64,000 bases of DNA from JAFGRU01 sp963665915 (GCA_963665915.2 CAXXSG010000011.1:1-64000), one strand, 5' to 3'. Shown: positions 1-8,693, counted from the first letter of the stretch. Notes: generated by a model from the sequence alone, not told the origin. Made by a program: numbers and translations.

Positions 1-133
1 GAATGCTTTGCACCTGGTCGAGCGCCCCCAAAAGGCCTAAGCCCCCGCGCAACAAGGGGTTAATGTTTGTTCGCATTCTGAAGGAAAAAGGCAGGTTAAT
101 GCCAATGGCTGCAGCAAGGATTAAGAAGACCAT
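1..133 (-). other. Open reading frame running off the left edge, possible membrane protein start
   Basis: The minus strand stays open from about position 205 to the window edge. From an ATG at 133 it reads a hydrophobic stretch (FMVFLILAAAIGINLPF) followed by basic residues and a glycine/leucine-rich segment, which looks like one membrane helix. No ribosome-binding site precedes the ATG and I do not recognise a family. It could be the 5' part of a membrane protein gene lying left of the window, or chance. Confidence 0.2.
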
Positions 134-195
134 GAAGCGGTTGATTAAATCCTGAGTCGCAAAAACCCCTGGCAGCTGACGATCAAAAGATGAGT

Positions 196-1006
196 TTATC
201 CCTGGTTATTTGTGCACCATAAAAGCTGTGCAGCGAAAAGGGGGCAGAACTTTTTCTTGAAGTTTTGCCCCCTTTTCGTTTTTTTAGAACTTCGCAGGTG
301 TATATAGTTCAATCGGGTTATTCCGGTTTTGACCCACTTGGCCACCAGAAACGCCCCCGTATCGAGATTCGCTTCAATCCCCTCTTTCTCAAGTACTGTT
401 GCTTTTTCCGGATTTTCATCCTTAAAGAAATGTACGACGGTTTTGAATTCGCCGGGGACCGAGAGCAGCGCTAACAGTTCCTGTGGGGAGCGGAAGTAGG
501 CCTTGTCGTAGAGATCGGTTTCGCCGCGTTTGGCGCGGTCGGTGCGTTCTTCGGCCCATGGGGAGAGGCGGTTGAGGGTGGCGATGACCAGTGTGCCGCC
601 CGGCTTGAGCACGCGGTAAAGTTCGCGGAGTGCTTTTTCACCGTCAGCGATGAATTCGATGGCGGTGTTGGAGATAACCTTGTCGAAGTAGTTGTCGAGG
701 AAGGGGAGGTCAAGGATGTTTCCTTTTACAGGCAGGAAATTGAGCTCACCGGCCTTGTGGGCGGCGACCTCAAGCATTTTGGGAGAAATGTCCATACCCA
801 CGACCCTTGGGCCCTTTTTCGAGGAAATCGGTGGTGAAAATCCCGGTGCCGCAGCCGGCGTCGAGAATGGTTTCGTCAGGCTGGGGGGCGAGGGACTCCA
901 GGAGCAGATTCAGCTCGGTTTTCCGGACAATCCGCCCGAGAGGTGTTTTAAACCATTGTTCGTATTTATCGGACCATTCGTCGAAGATCTGTTTTTTTTC
1001 TCCCAT
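196..1006 (-). pseudogene. Class I SAM-dependent methyltransferase, frameshifted
   Basis: The ATG at 1006 follows a good AGGAGG site. The first frame gives MGEKKQIFDEWSDKYEQWF and then the SAM-binding motif I DAGCGTGIFT. Near 804-811 the frame must shift by one base to continue as VVGMDISPKMLEVA, the expected next strand, then a post-motif region (RELYRVLKPGG) and a C-terminal domain. Both halves together make one ordinary Methyltransf_11-type protein of about 270 residues, and neither half is complete alone. One extra G in the run read as AAGGGTCGTGG on the minus strand explains the break. It lies downstream of selD on the same strand. The substrate cannot be told. The reading frame upstream of the ATG is also open for some 60 codons, so a longer N-terminus is possible. 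The break is either a recent pseudogene or a sequencing error. Confidence 0.75.
234..285. terminator. Strong hairpin with T-run, probably bidirectional terminator
   Basis: A 17-base arm (234-250) pairs with 262-278 with one mismatch; the stem contains five G-C pairs flanked by A-T runs. Seven T follow on the plus strand (279-285). On the minus strand the stem itself ends in TTTT, so it may stop the methyltransferase transcript. The methyltransferase frame reads through it for about 15 codons, so the true functional C-terminus may be just before it. Confidence 0.6.
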
Positions 1007-1196
1007 TCTTTCCTCCTGAATTGTTGAAAAAAATTTAGGCAGTTGATCAATGGAGCCAATATCCTCTCCATCCAAGTGCAGCAGAAGGGCACGTCCCGAG
1101 GTAACTTTTTGCCTGAAAACCAATTTAATCTTCCTTTTTGAAAAAACAACCTGTTTTTTCTCCCGGTATGGTCCGCAAGCGATCGAAGATTGGGGA

Positions 1197-2240
1197 CTAG
1201 CCTATCCTGATCCTTCCCCCCGGTTCTTTCTCCACCCCTCCGATCACAAAAGCCCCGGTTCCGCTGGCTTTGAGCTTATTGACCAGCTTGCTCACTTTTC
1301 CGGAAGATACAGCGATCAGCAATCCTCCTGATGTCTGGGGATCGGCAAAAAGATTCATGATTTCGGGAGCGAGGTCGTCGGCCCCATCCACGCGGGGCAG
1401 ATAAAAGGTGCGATTGCGGAAACTTCCGCCGGGAACCGTTCCCTTTTTCGCCATTTCCATGGCTCGGGGATAGGCCGGCAGAGCAGCGGCTTTGAAAACC
1501 AGGCAGACATTGCTGGCCTCGGCCATTTCCAGGGCATGTCCCATCAGGGCGAAGCCGGTAACGTCCGTACTGGCGGAAACACCCACTTCCATCATGGCGG
1601 TTGCTGCTTTGTCGTTGAGGCTGGCCATCCCCTTGATCGCAGCGTCGATATCTGTCTCCGAAAGAATTTCCCTTTTTAGTGCTGTGGTCAAAAGGCCGGT
1701 GCCGAGGGGCTTGGTCAGCACCAGTATATCCCCAGATTGACAGCCCACGGTACTCACCATTTTATGGGGATTCACGATGCCGGTAACGGCGATTCCATAT
1801 TTGGGTTCTTCGTCCTCAATCGAATGGCCGCCGACGATCACTGCTCCGGCTTCAGCCACTTTTTCCGCTCCACCCAGAAGGATGGCTGCGAGTACTTCGT
1901 TATCCAGCATACAGGAAGGGAAAGAGACCAGGTTGAGGGCGGTCAGGGGTTTTCCGCCCACGGCGTAGACATCGGAAAGGGCATTGGCCGCTGCAATCTG
2001 GCCGAAAAGGTAAGGATCATCTACCACCGGGGTGAAGAAATCGACCGATTGCACCAGGGCGCACTCCTCCGTAAGGCGGTAAATTCCCGCATCGGCAAAA
2101 GGTATCCCTTGAGACAAGAGGTTGGGATCCTTGCTTTCCGGTAAGCGGCACAGAACCTGTGCCAGGGTTTCAGGACCCAGCTTGGCAGCTCAACCGGCGC
2201 TTTTGGCTAATTGCGTGAGGTGTTTCTTTTCGTCAGCCAC
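1197..2240 (-). CDS. selD: Selenide, water dikinase SelD, selenocysteine-containing
   Basis: SelD makes selenophosphate from selenide and ATP, the selenium donor for SelA and for tRNA selenation. Starting at GTG 2240 (preceded by GAGG) the frame reads VADEKKHLTQLAKSAG, then an in-frame TGA at 2190-2192, then AAKLGPETLAQVL. In the family this site is the catalytic Cys or selenocysteine followed by a Lys a few residues later, so the TGA is read as selenocysteine. With this the protein is 347 residues, the normal size, with the ATP-binding AIRS-type domains intact (VVGGHSIEDEEPKYG, ADPQTSGGLLIAV). A simple gene caller would start at 2117 and lose the active site. It lies 42 bases downstream of selB in the selA-selB-selD order. 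Confidence 0.93.
2161..2192 (-). promoter_or_regulatory. Candidate bacterial SECIS hairpin following the selD UGA
   Basis: Immediately after the UGA (2190-2192) the minus strand can fold GCCA (2186-2183) on TGGC (2164-2161) and GGGT (2178-2175) on ACCC (2168-2165). This leaves a four-base AGCT bulge on the 5' side and a six-base loop. Bacterial SECIS elements sit exactly here and are bound by the C-terminal winged helices of SelB, encoded next door. The loop does not match the E. coli fdhF element closely, so the fold is an inference. Confidence 0.5.
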
Positions 2241-2282
2241 GAATTCCTCGTTTTAAGGGTTAATGATATGCGGTTTCCGGGG

Positions 2283-4199
2283 CTACTTTGGGGGGAGTTT
2301 CCAGGAAACTCGGTAATCGTCTTTACGCAGAGTGTATTTCAATGCGTCGAAATATTCCAGGAGAGCCTGGACCTGTTTGCGGGAACTCCCGAGCAGGTCG
2401 CGGAATTCAGCCAGCGTCAGGGTTTCCTTGCGGCTGAAATGATCATGCAGTGCCTGAAGTGCTTTGCGGTAGGCTTCCATGTGAAGATAGGACTCCTCAT
2501 TCAATTTAATCAGTATTTTCTGCGAAAAAAGCCAGGCAAAACAGGCTTCCATCTGCTGGAGACTGAGCCCGATCCGGCTGACCATTTCCCGGTTGTTTTT
2601 TGCGTTCAACCCGAGCTCCAGGTAGGTTTTTTCGATTTTTTCGATACTCCGCATCTGCTCTTCCGACGGTCTGGCTTTGAAATCGGAAAGGTGGACCGTA
2701 TCATCCTGGAGAGTAAGCTGACTTTCTTCCATCTTTTTCTGGAGAACCTGATCAAAAGCTTTTTGTGAGAGTCGGCCCGGTAGGAATCCCTTGAGGGCGG
2801 CGCGGGAAATCCCGGGCAGGAGAGGATTGTTGCGGTGGAAATCTCCGGTTTTTTCGACAAGGAGGTAATTCCAGGACCGGACCGATTCCGCAGTTGCCCA
2901 CTGATCTGCAAGTTTTATTAGCTTTTCATCGTTTTCCAGGGCTTCGAGGTGTTCTGCAATCCGGTCCCGGCTCATCCCGGAAATCATCTCGATCTCTTTC
3001 AGCTTGACACACTGATGCTCCGTGATTTTCTGCAGCAAAAACGAGCGTTCGCCCGATTCCAGCTCCCTGAGTTCGTGGATGACCTCATCCCGGAAACGTT
3101 TGTGCCTGGTCGGGTTTGAGTCGATTATCACCCCGCCGCCGATAGTGGTCATGGGGGAGTAGGAGCGGATGATGAAGAGGTCCTGGCGGTGGGCCACCAG
3201 CGGACGGTCAAGGTGGATTTGCACCAGAGCGCTTTCCCCAGGTGCCATCTGATCGCAGTCGAGAAGAGCGACAATCCCCACAACCCGGGCGGTGCCGAGA
3301 TAGAAATGGACCGGGTCACGGAACTTGAGAGGCCGGGGAGCATCCTTCAACAGGCTGAGACGAGCATCCACCCGTTCGGTCATTTCAAAAATGCCCGGCG
3401 TGCCGATAACAGAACCTCTTTTGATCTGGGACCGATCGAGCCCAGCGAGGTTAAGGGCGATGCGCTGGCCGGCGCAGGCCGCTTCCACTTTGGCGCCATG
3501 TACCTGGATTTCACGGACGCGGAATTGTTGAAGCAGCGGCAGGAATTCCATCATGTCTCCCACCCGGACCGTTCCGGAAAGTGCGGTGCCGGTGATGATC
3601 GTGCCGAAACCGCTCATGGTAAAATGGCGGTCCACCGGAAGGCGGAAAGGTCCGGCCGCATCTTTGGGTTCCAGAGCCGTTGCCTGCTCCTGGATGGTTG
3701 TCACAAGTTCCGGAAGTCCTTCCCGGGTAACGGCGGAAACCCGGACCAGGGGGGCGTCTTTCAGAAAAGTGTTTGCGGTTTTCTCCCGGACTTCGGCTTC
3801 CACCAGGTCGATCCAGTCTTTTTCCGCCAGGTCGCACTTGGTCAGCACAATCACTCCGCGCTGAATCCGAAGCAGTTCGAGTATCTGCAGATGCTCGCGG
3901 GTCTGGGGCATGACCCCTTCATTGACGTCGACCACCAGGAGAACCAGATCGATGCCGCCGATGCCGGCCAGCATATTGCTGATGAAGCGCTCATGGCCGG
4001 GGACATCAACCACTCCGGCAATCCGGCCGTCGGAAAGTTTGAGAGGAGCGAATCCGAGGTCGATAGTGATGCCACGCTCCTTTTCTTCTTGCAGACGGTC
4101 GGTATCGACGCCGGTGAGCGCCTTGATCAATTCGGTCTTGCCGTGGTCGACGTGCCCGGCGGTGCCGATGATGAGGTGGGAATCGGGTTTAGAGGTCAT
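2283..4199 (-). CDS. selB: Selenocysteine-specific translation elongation factor SelB
   Basis: This GTPase brings Sec-tRNA to UGA codons marked by a SECIS element. The 638-residue protein has the G1 motif GTAGHVDHGKT (residues 12-22), G3 DVPGHE (65-70) and G4 TKCD (120-123), then EF-Tu-like beta-barrel domains and an extended C-terminal region of winged-helix repeats (roughly residues 380-638) that bind the SECIS. The length matches bacterial SelB. Its ATG overlaps the end of selA by 11 bases, which implies translational coupling. Confidence 0.95.
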   Translation of the reverse strand: MTSKPDSHLIIGTAGHVDHGKTELIKALTGVDTDRLQEEKERGITIDLGFAPLKLSDGRIAGVVDVPGHERFISNMLAGIGGIDLVLLVVDVNEGVMPQTREHLQILELLRIQRGVIVLTKCDLAEKDWIDLVEAEVREKTANTFLKDAPLVRVSAVTREGLPELVTTIQEQATALEPKDAAGPFRLPVDRHFTMSGFGTIITGTALSGTVRVGDMMEFLPLLQQFRVREIQVHGAKVEAACAGQRIALNLAGLDRSQIKRGSVIGTPGIFEMTERVDARLSLLKDAPRPLKFRDPVHFYLGTARVVGIVALLDCDQMAPGESALVQIHLDRPLVAHRQDLFIIRSYSPMTTIGGGVIIDSNPTRHKRFRDEVIHELRELESGERSFLLQKITEHQCVKLKEIEMISGMSRDRIAEHLEALENDEKLIKLADQWATAESVRSWNYLLVEKTGDFHRNNPLLPGISRAALKGFLPGRLSQKAFDQVLQKKMEESQLTLQDDTVHLSDFKARPSEEQMRSIEKIEKTYLELGLNAKNNREMVSRIGLSLQQMEACFAWLFSQKILIKLNEESYLHMEAYRKALQALHDHFSRKETLTLAEFRDLLGSSRKQVQALLEYFDALKYTLRKDDYRVSWKLPPK

Positions 4200-5622
4200 C
4201 GCTGGCGTCCTGGTCTGAGAGGGCGGCAGTCAGTGAATCGACCAGCAGATATTCCTCATTTTGGGACAGGGTTCGCGGATTGAGTAACAGGCGGTTTTCA
4301 TGAAGCCGGCCGATGACCGGTGGCTTGGTGTGGTGAAGGCGTTCAGCGAGGCGGGAAACGCTCATGTTTTTCGGAGTGACCGCGAGCGCATAACCGGGCA
4401 GTTCGCTCAGGGGCAGGGCGCCGCCGCCGATGCGGGAGATTTCGGGAACGATCTCCAGTTTAACCAAATGCCCGAATTTCTCGGAGATAAGTTCCGCCAG
4501 TTTGGCGCAGAGTTCCCAGGTTTTTTCCAAGGACATGGAAAGCATGCGCAGTACCGGTATTTCCTGCAGAGCATCCTTCGGATTAAGGTAATGTCGAAGG
4601 GTGGTTTCAAGTCCGGCCAAGGTCAGTTTGTCGATACGCAGCGCCCGGGCCATAGGATGACCGCGAATTTTATCGATGGCCCACTTTTTACCGAGAATAA
4701 TACCGGCTTGGGGAGCTCCCAGCAGTTTGTCGCCGCTGAATGTCACGACATCAATGCCGGTTCCCAGGGCTTCTTCGACCGTCGGTTCTTTGGGGATTCC
4801 GTATGCCGAAAGGTCAAACAACATGCCGCTCCCCAGATCTTCCATAACGGGAATCCCATTTTCCCTCCCCAATTGCACCAGTTCTTTCGTGGAGACCTCT
4901 TCGCTGAATCCAACAATCCTGAAGTTGCTTGTGTGGACCTTGAGGAACAAACCGGTTTCTTTGTTGATGGCCTGCTGGTAATCTTTCAGGTGGGTTTTGT
5001 TGGTGGTCCCGACCTCTCTCATTTTCACGCCGCCCGCCGACATGACATCGGGAACCCGGAAACTGCCGCCTATTTCTACCAGCTCTCCCCGCGAGACGAC
5101 GGCTTCTTTCCCTTGGGCAAGGGCCGTCAGGGCGATGAGAACCGCACCGGCGTTGTTGTTGACCACGGCCGCACTCTCTGCTCCAGTGAGGCGGCGGAGA
5201 AGCTCATCCACATGGCTGTAGCGGTGGCCCCGTCTGCCGGTTTCAAGATCGAACTCCAGATTGGAATAGGATCGGGCGACGTTTTGAATAGCCTGAACCG
5301 CTTTATCGCTCAGGGGAGCGCGCCCCAGGTTGGTATGGAGCAGTGTCCCTGTGGCGTTCAGAACATGATGTAGCGAAGGGGTCATTTTCTTTTTCACCAG
5401 GTGAGCCGCTTTTTTCGCCACTTTCCCGGGTGAGATCGTTTCGGACTTATCCGCTCCGGAGGCGTCCTGCAGAAGGTTTTGCCGCAAGTCTTCTATCGTT
5501 TCCTGAATGGACTCCACAATTACGCTTCGTGGGTATGCTGATGGCAAAGAAGTGATGACCGGCTCGTCGAGAACACGGTCAACGGCCGGAATCTTTTTTA
5601 GAATGGATTGAATTTCATTCAT
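4189..5622 (-). CDS. selA: L-seryl-tRNA(Sec) selenium transferase SelA
   Basis: This PLP enzyme converts seryl-tRNA(Sec) to selenocysteyl-tRNA(Sec) using selenophosphate. I start at ATG 5622 (MNEIQSILKKIP), which gives 477 residues, the usual size. The frame is open 22 codons further upstream but that part is not family-like. Visible hallmarks are the N-terminal domain ending in LNATGTLLHTNLGRAPLS, the VNNNAGAVLIAL segment and the PLP lysine in TFSGDKLLGAPQAG (Lys299). It is the first gene of selA-selB-selD. No selC (tRNA-Sec) gene was found in this window. Confidence 0.95.
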   Translation of the reverse strand: MNEIQSILKKIPAVDRVLDEPVITSLPSAYPRSVIVESIQETIEDLRQNLLQDASGADKSETISPGKVAKKAAHLVKKKMTPSLHHVLNATGTLLHTNLGRAPLSDKAVQAIQNVARSYSNLEFDLETGRRGHRYSHVDELLRRLTGAESAAVVNNNAGAVLIALTALAQGKEAVVSRGELVEIGGSFRVPDVMSAGGVKMREVGTTNKTHLKDYQQAINKETGLFLKVHTSNFRIVGFSEEVSTKELVQLGRENGIPVMEDLGSGMLFDLSAYGIPKEPTVEEALGTGIDVVTFSGDKLLGAPQAGIILGKKWAIDKIRGHPMARALRIDKLTLAGLETTLRHYLNPKDALQEIPVLRMLSMSLEKTWELCAKLAELISEKFGHLVKLEIVPEISRIGGGALPLSELPGYALAVTPKNMSVSRLAERLHHTKPPVIGRLHENRLLLNPRTLSQNEEYLLVDSLTAALSDQDASDDL

Positions 5623-5840
5623 TGGGCATATATTTTCCCCAGTCGGGAAGTCTCTGGATAAGAGCGCTAAAGTGAAGCGGATCGGCAATCTTATTACTCG
5701 ATTAAAATATCATGATGATGATGGCTTCACAAGGTTAGTCCGATTAAAAGTACCGGGCAGGAGTGCATATCTCGTATTGTAAAATCCGGATAAATTGATA
5801 TGTTATGAAAGATGATTTTTAAATGATTGAAGGAGGGACT

Positions 5841-6257
5841 ATGAAAAAGATTCAGAGATTAACGATTTTGATTTTATCAGGGCTTGTTTTTTTCGGTTTG
5901 CAGGGAGTTGATACGAGTGCGGTTGAGGATGGCCCCGGAAAGAACCAAAGTGTTTCCTCTTCCGGTGACAGCCAGACCAAGGTAGACCTTCCCACAGCCG
6001 ACCCGGCTCTGGGCGAGAAAATCTACAGGCAGGCCTGCTTTGTTTGTCATGACAGCGGATTAATGGGAGCCCCCAAGCTGGGTAGTGTCGAGGCATGGAA
6101 ACCAAAAATTGATAAAGGCATGGAAACTCTTTTTCTAAGTGTCATGAACGGCTATCAGGGAACCGTCGGCTATATGCCGCCGCGAGGGGGCAATATGGAC
6201 CTTAGTGACCAGGAAGTTTTTTCGGCATTGGTATATATGATTGAAAAAAGCCGCTGA
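5841..6257 (+). CDS. Small periplasmic monohaem cytochrome c
   Basis: A 138-residue protein starting at ATG 5841 behind GGAGGGACT. It has a Lys-rich N-terminus and a hydrophobic signal peptide (LTILILSGLVFFGLQGV), a Ser/Asp-rich linker, then one c-type haem site CFVCH and a distal Met in GYMPPRGGN. The order CXXCH...Met in a domain of about 80 residues fits the cytochrome c5 / class I electron carrier group. It is a single-gene unit divergent from selA and closed by a terminator at 6403-6453. The electron-transfer partner is unknown. Confidence 0.88.
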   Translation: MKKIQRLTILILSGLVFFGLQGVDTSAVEDGPGKNQSVSSSGDSQTKVDLPTADPALGEKIYRQACFVCHDSGLMGAPKLGSVEAWKPKIDKGMETLFLSVMNGYQGTVGYMPPRGGNMDLSDQEVFSALVYMIEKSR

Positions 6258-6402
6258 AGGCAGTGCTGCCAGGGAAAATAATTAATTTCCAAGTGATATT
6301 GAGTTTTTAGAAAAAAAATCAAAAATAAGGAAAAAGCCAATGGCAGTTGTTTTGTTTCAGCCTTAGCAAGACTGAAAGGCTGTGGCTAATTCTGTTGAGG
6401 GT

Positions 6403-6453
6403 AAGGCCTCGATTCCCCTGAGAATTTTTTTGGAGGAAGTCGGGGCCTTTTTT
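6403..6453 (+). terminator. Rho-independent terminator after the cytochrome gene
   Basis: AAGGCCTCGATTCC pairs with the later GGAAGTCGGGGCCTT (with G-T wobbles) and is followed by six T. It lies 146 bases past the cytochrome stop. A small additional stem (CAGCCTT / AAGGCTG, 6357-6381) precedes it. Confidence 0.65.
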
Positions 6454-6523
6454 GTGATTCCTGCAGCTGAATTTGGCATGGTATCCGCAGAAAAACTTTT
6501 TCCAGGAAATCTCAGAAAAGCTG

Positions 6524-6572
6524 AATCCATCGCTAAAACCAGCCTTGGGATTGTATGAGGGAGCGATGGATT
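6524..6572. repeat. 11 bp perfect inverted repeat in the cytochrome-HDOD intergenic gap
   Basis: AATCCATCGCT at 6524-6534 is exactly repeated in inverse orientation at 6562-6572, with a 27-base spacer. There is no T-run after either arm. The 568 bases from 6258 to 6825 hold no credible gene. They contain the cytochrome terminator, this inverted repeat, repeat R1 copy 1, and then the ribosome-binding site of the next gene. Confidence 0.5.
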
Positions 6573-6618
6573 TAATCATTTTAGGGGTTTGGGGGCTCTC
6601 GATCTTGTTGGCCCTGGT

Positions 6619-6773
6619 TCCGTGAGTTTTGACCAGGCAAGCGCGCAAGTCATTGCCCTGCCAAAACGTTCCAAAAATCACCGACGAACCATTGGGTGCG
6701 TCTCAGATTTTTGGAACATTTATTCAGGCCAAGCACTTACACTCTTTTCCCGGCCCCAACCCACGGAATCAGG
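6619..6773 (+). repeat. Dispersed repeat R1, copy 1
   Basis: This 155 bp segment matches 50408-50563 in the same orientation, about 85 percent identical by hand alignment, from TCCGTGAGTT to the ACGGAATCAGG end. It contains GTTCCAAAAATC (12 bp) repeated perfectly in inverse as GATTTTTGGAAC. Nested inside is a second stem, GACG-A-ACC / GGT-G-CGTC with an ATTG loop. No reading frame is conserved. It ends about 50 bases before the HDOD gene start. Confidence 0.8.
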
Positions 6774-6825
6774 ATATCGAGAAAATCAATCTATATTGAA
6801 ATGGATAATCCACAGGAGGTCAATT

Positions 6826-8019
6826 GTGGAAACAACGCTTTTTAACCGCCAACCTGTTTATGATCGCAACCTTCGGGTAATGGGTTATGAAATAGTAACA
6901 GAGAAGCCAGAGGCCGAAGATCCCGGGCGGCAAAAGATAACTCAGGGTCATCAGGTTTTCAATGAACTTGAGATTGGAGATGTCAATACTTTGGCATCAG
7001 GCGGACAGGTGTTTCTTGATTCGACTCCGCAAATTGTCCCTGATGGTGAATGGAAACTTCCTCCTGAAAAAAGTATTCTTCAGGTGAAATTAGCAGGTTC
7101 CGGAGAATCGAATGCATCTTTGGAAAGTCTGAGGTCAATTCATGAAAAAAAACACAAGATTGCCCTTACCGGTATCAATGGTTGTGACATGCCTGAATAT
7201 ATGCGGATGGCTGATGTCCTGAAAATGGATGTTGCTTCCAGCGCTCTTTCGGATTTGGAATTAACCGTCGATTATATGAGAAAATATAAAGGCAAGTTGC
7301 TGGCCGACAACATCGAGACACAGAAACGGTATCAGGCCTGCCATGAAATGGGTTTTGATTATTTCCAGGGTTTTTTCTATTGCGAGCCGGTTGAAATGCC
7401 GCGCCGCTCTCTGCCGGCCAGCCAGTCTGTATTGATGAGGCTTCTGGCTCAAATTCAGGATCCGAATGTCGACCTCAAGGACCTGGAAAAAATAATTTCG
7501 CAGGATGCGACTCTCTGTTTCCGGTTGCTGCGTTACCTGAACAGCGCTGGCCTTGGCTTGACGCAGAAAGTCGACACCATTTCGCGGGCTGTCAATTTTC
7601 TTGGCCTGGAGCCCCTCAAAATATGGAGCAGTGTTCTTTTGCTTTCCAAAATTGAAGGCAAGCCGATTGAGCTGATGAAAAACTCCCTGACTCGGGGCAG
7701 GATGTGCCAGGCTCTGGCGGAACGGGAGGGGGATGAAAACATATCAGCATTTTTTATGACGGGACTTCTTTCTTTGCTGACAGCCTATATGGATCGCCCC
7801 ATGGAAGACATTGTCACCCAGCTGCCGTTGGCGGATGAGGTTGCCAACGGCCTGGTAACGGGAGAAGGGAAGATCGGAGCAGCCCTGCGGACTACTGTGG
7901 ATTATGAGCGCGGTGCGTGGAAAGCTCTGGAGAACTCCAGCTATGGGAAACCGGCCTTGCGTTCATCTTATCTGGAAGCCATCAATTTTACTGAGGGGAG
8001 TTTTAAACGACTCACCTGA
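6826..8019 (+). CDS. Degenerate EAL plus HDOD domain signalling protein
   Basis: The start is GTG 6826, six bases after a perfect AGGAGG, giving 397 residues. Residues 1-190 look like an EAL phosphodiesterase fold (RQPVYDRNLRVMGYEIV...LADNIETQKRYQACHEMGFDYFQGFFY). The EAL catalytic signature is replaced by YEIV and other metal ligands are not evident, so c-di-GMP hydrolysis is unlikely. Residues 195-395 are an HDOD domain (LEKIISQDATLCFRLLRYLN). This two-domain arrangement is the YuxH family, thought to act in regulation. The protein is probably cytoplasmic, with no membrane segment. It is a single-gene unit closed by the terminator at 8042. Confidence 0.88.
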   Translation: METTLFNRQPVYDRNLRVMGYEIVTEKPEAEDPGRQKITQGHQVFNELEIGDVNTLASGGQVFLDSTPQIVPDGEWKLPPEKSILQVKLAGSGESNASLESLRSIHEKKHKIALTGINGCDMPEYMRMADVLKMDVASSALSDLELTVDYMRKYKGKLLADNIETQKRYQACHEMGFDYFQGFFYCEPVEMPRRSLPASQSVLMRLLAQIQDPNVDLKDLEKIISQDATLCFRLLRYLNSAGLGLTQKVDTISRAVNFLGLEPLKIWSSVLLLSKIEGKPIELMKNSLTRGRMCQALAEREGDENISAFFMTGLLSLLTAYMDRPMEDIVTQLPLADEVANGLVTGEGKIGAALRTTVDYERGAWKALENSSYGKPALRSSYLEAINFTEGSFKRLT

Positions 8020-8041
8020 GTGACCCGGACTTAAAAAAGAG

Positions 8042-8078
8042 AAAGCCCCCGGTAGGAATATCCTCCGGGGGCTTTTTT
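8042..8078. terminator. Rho-independent terminator between convergent genes
   Basis: AAAGCCCCCGG pairs with CCGGGGGCTTT around a short loop, followed by a T-run on the plus strand. It sits between the HDOD gene and the cyclic-nucleotide-binding gene, which end toward each other, and may serve both. Confidence 0.85.
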
Positions 8079-8090
8079 AGTTAGCCCTGG

Positions 8091-8537
8091 TTAAAACATC
8101 GAAGCCGTTCGATTGATTGCTTGCCTGAGCCTGTTCGAGGCGGCAAGGAGCATGCTTTTCAGGAGCCTGATTCCTGCTTCGGGGTTATTTTCCAACACTT
8201 TTTCAAAATTATTTTTGCTGAGCAGCAGAAGTGTGGAACCTTCCATAGCCGTGGCTGATGTGGCGCGGGGCTGGCCATCCAATATGCAGAGTTCTCCAGC
8301 CAGAGTACCCCTCCCGAAAACGCCGACCACAACTTCTCGCCCCTTGAATTCTGTTTCCTTGGTTATTTTAATTTTTCCGGCGACGATAAAGGCAAGGTGG
8401 TCCGACTGGTCGCCCTCTTTCCAGAGGAGTTCGCCCGCCGCTATGTTTTTAAACTCGAAATATGAAATCAGGCTTTCGAAATCGTTATCTGCAAGATAAT
8501 AAAAAAGATCTGAAATTTCCTGGCCGGTACTAAGCAT
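8091..8537 (-). CDS. Cyclic nucleotide-binding domain protein, no DNA-binding domain
   Basis: The ATG at 8537 gives 148 residues; a GTG at 8546 in the same frame is an alternative. The whole protein is one CAP/CRP-type cyclic nucleotide-binding beta-roll: LLWKEGDQSDHLAFIVAGKI, then VVVGVFGRGTLAGELCILDG and PRATSATAMEGSTLLLL, which holds the phosphate-binding cassette region. No helix-turn-helix follows, so it is not a transcription factor by itself. Such stand-alone domains are usually regulatory modules. The ligand is unknown. Confidence 0.85.
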   Translation of the reverse strand: MLSTGQEISDLFYYLADNDFESLISYFEFKNIAAGELLWKEGDQSDHLAFIVAGKIKITKETEFKGREVVVGVFGRGTLAGELCILDGQPRATSATAMEGSTLLLLSKNNFEKVLENNPEAGIRLLKSMLLAASNRLRQAINRTASMF

Positions 8538-8661
8538 TATTTCCACCCTGCTTCTACAATAAATGAATTTTTTTGATCTAACAGCAAATGCAAAACTCTT
8601 GCCCGGAAAATGGTTCGGCTGTTTAGAGGATTAAATCAGAGCTGATTTTAGCGTTGAAAAG

Positions 8662-8693
8662 CAAAAAAAAAGGATGTGCCGGAGCACATCCTT
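8662..8693 (-). terminator. Rho-independent terminator of the PEP-CTERM gene
   Basis: On the minus strand AAGGATGTG pairs with CACATCCTT around CTCCGG, followed by a run of eight or nine T. It lies 29 bases downstream of the PEP-CTERM gene stop. Confidence 0.85.

Noticed and set aside
3189..4283. 364-codon plus-strand frame antisense to selB
   Set aside because: It is a shadow of the selB codon pattern; the minus-strand product is complete and family-length.
5640..5840. Search for selC (tRNA-Sec) near selA
   Set aside because: No long-arm tRNA with a GGTTCGA-type T loop and TCA anticodon was found here or elsewhere in the window.
6474..6489. Sigma54-like TGGCAT-N5-CCGCA upstream of the HDOD gene
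   Set aside because: The spacing is right but there are three mismatches to consensus, and it is 340 bases from the gene; too weak to call.
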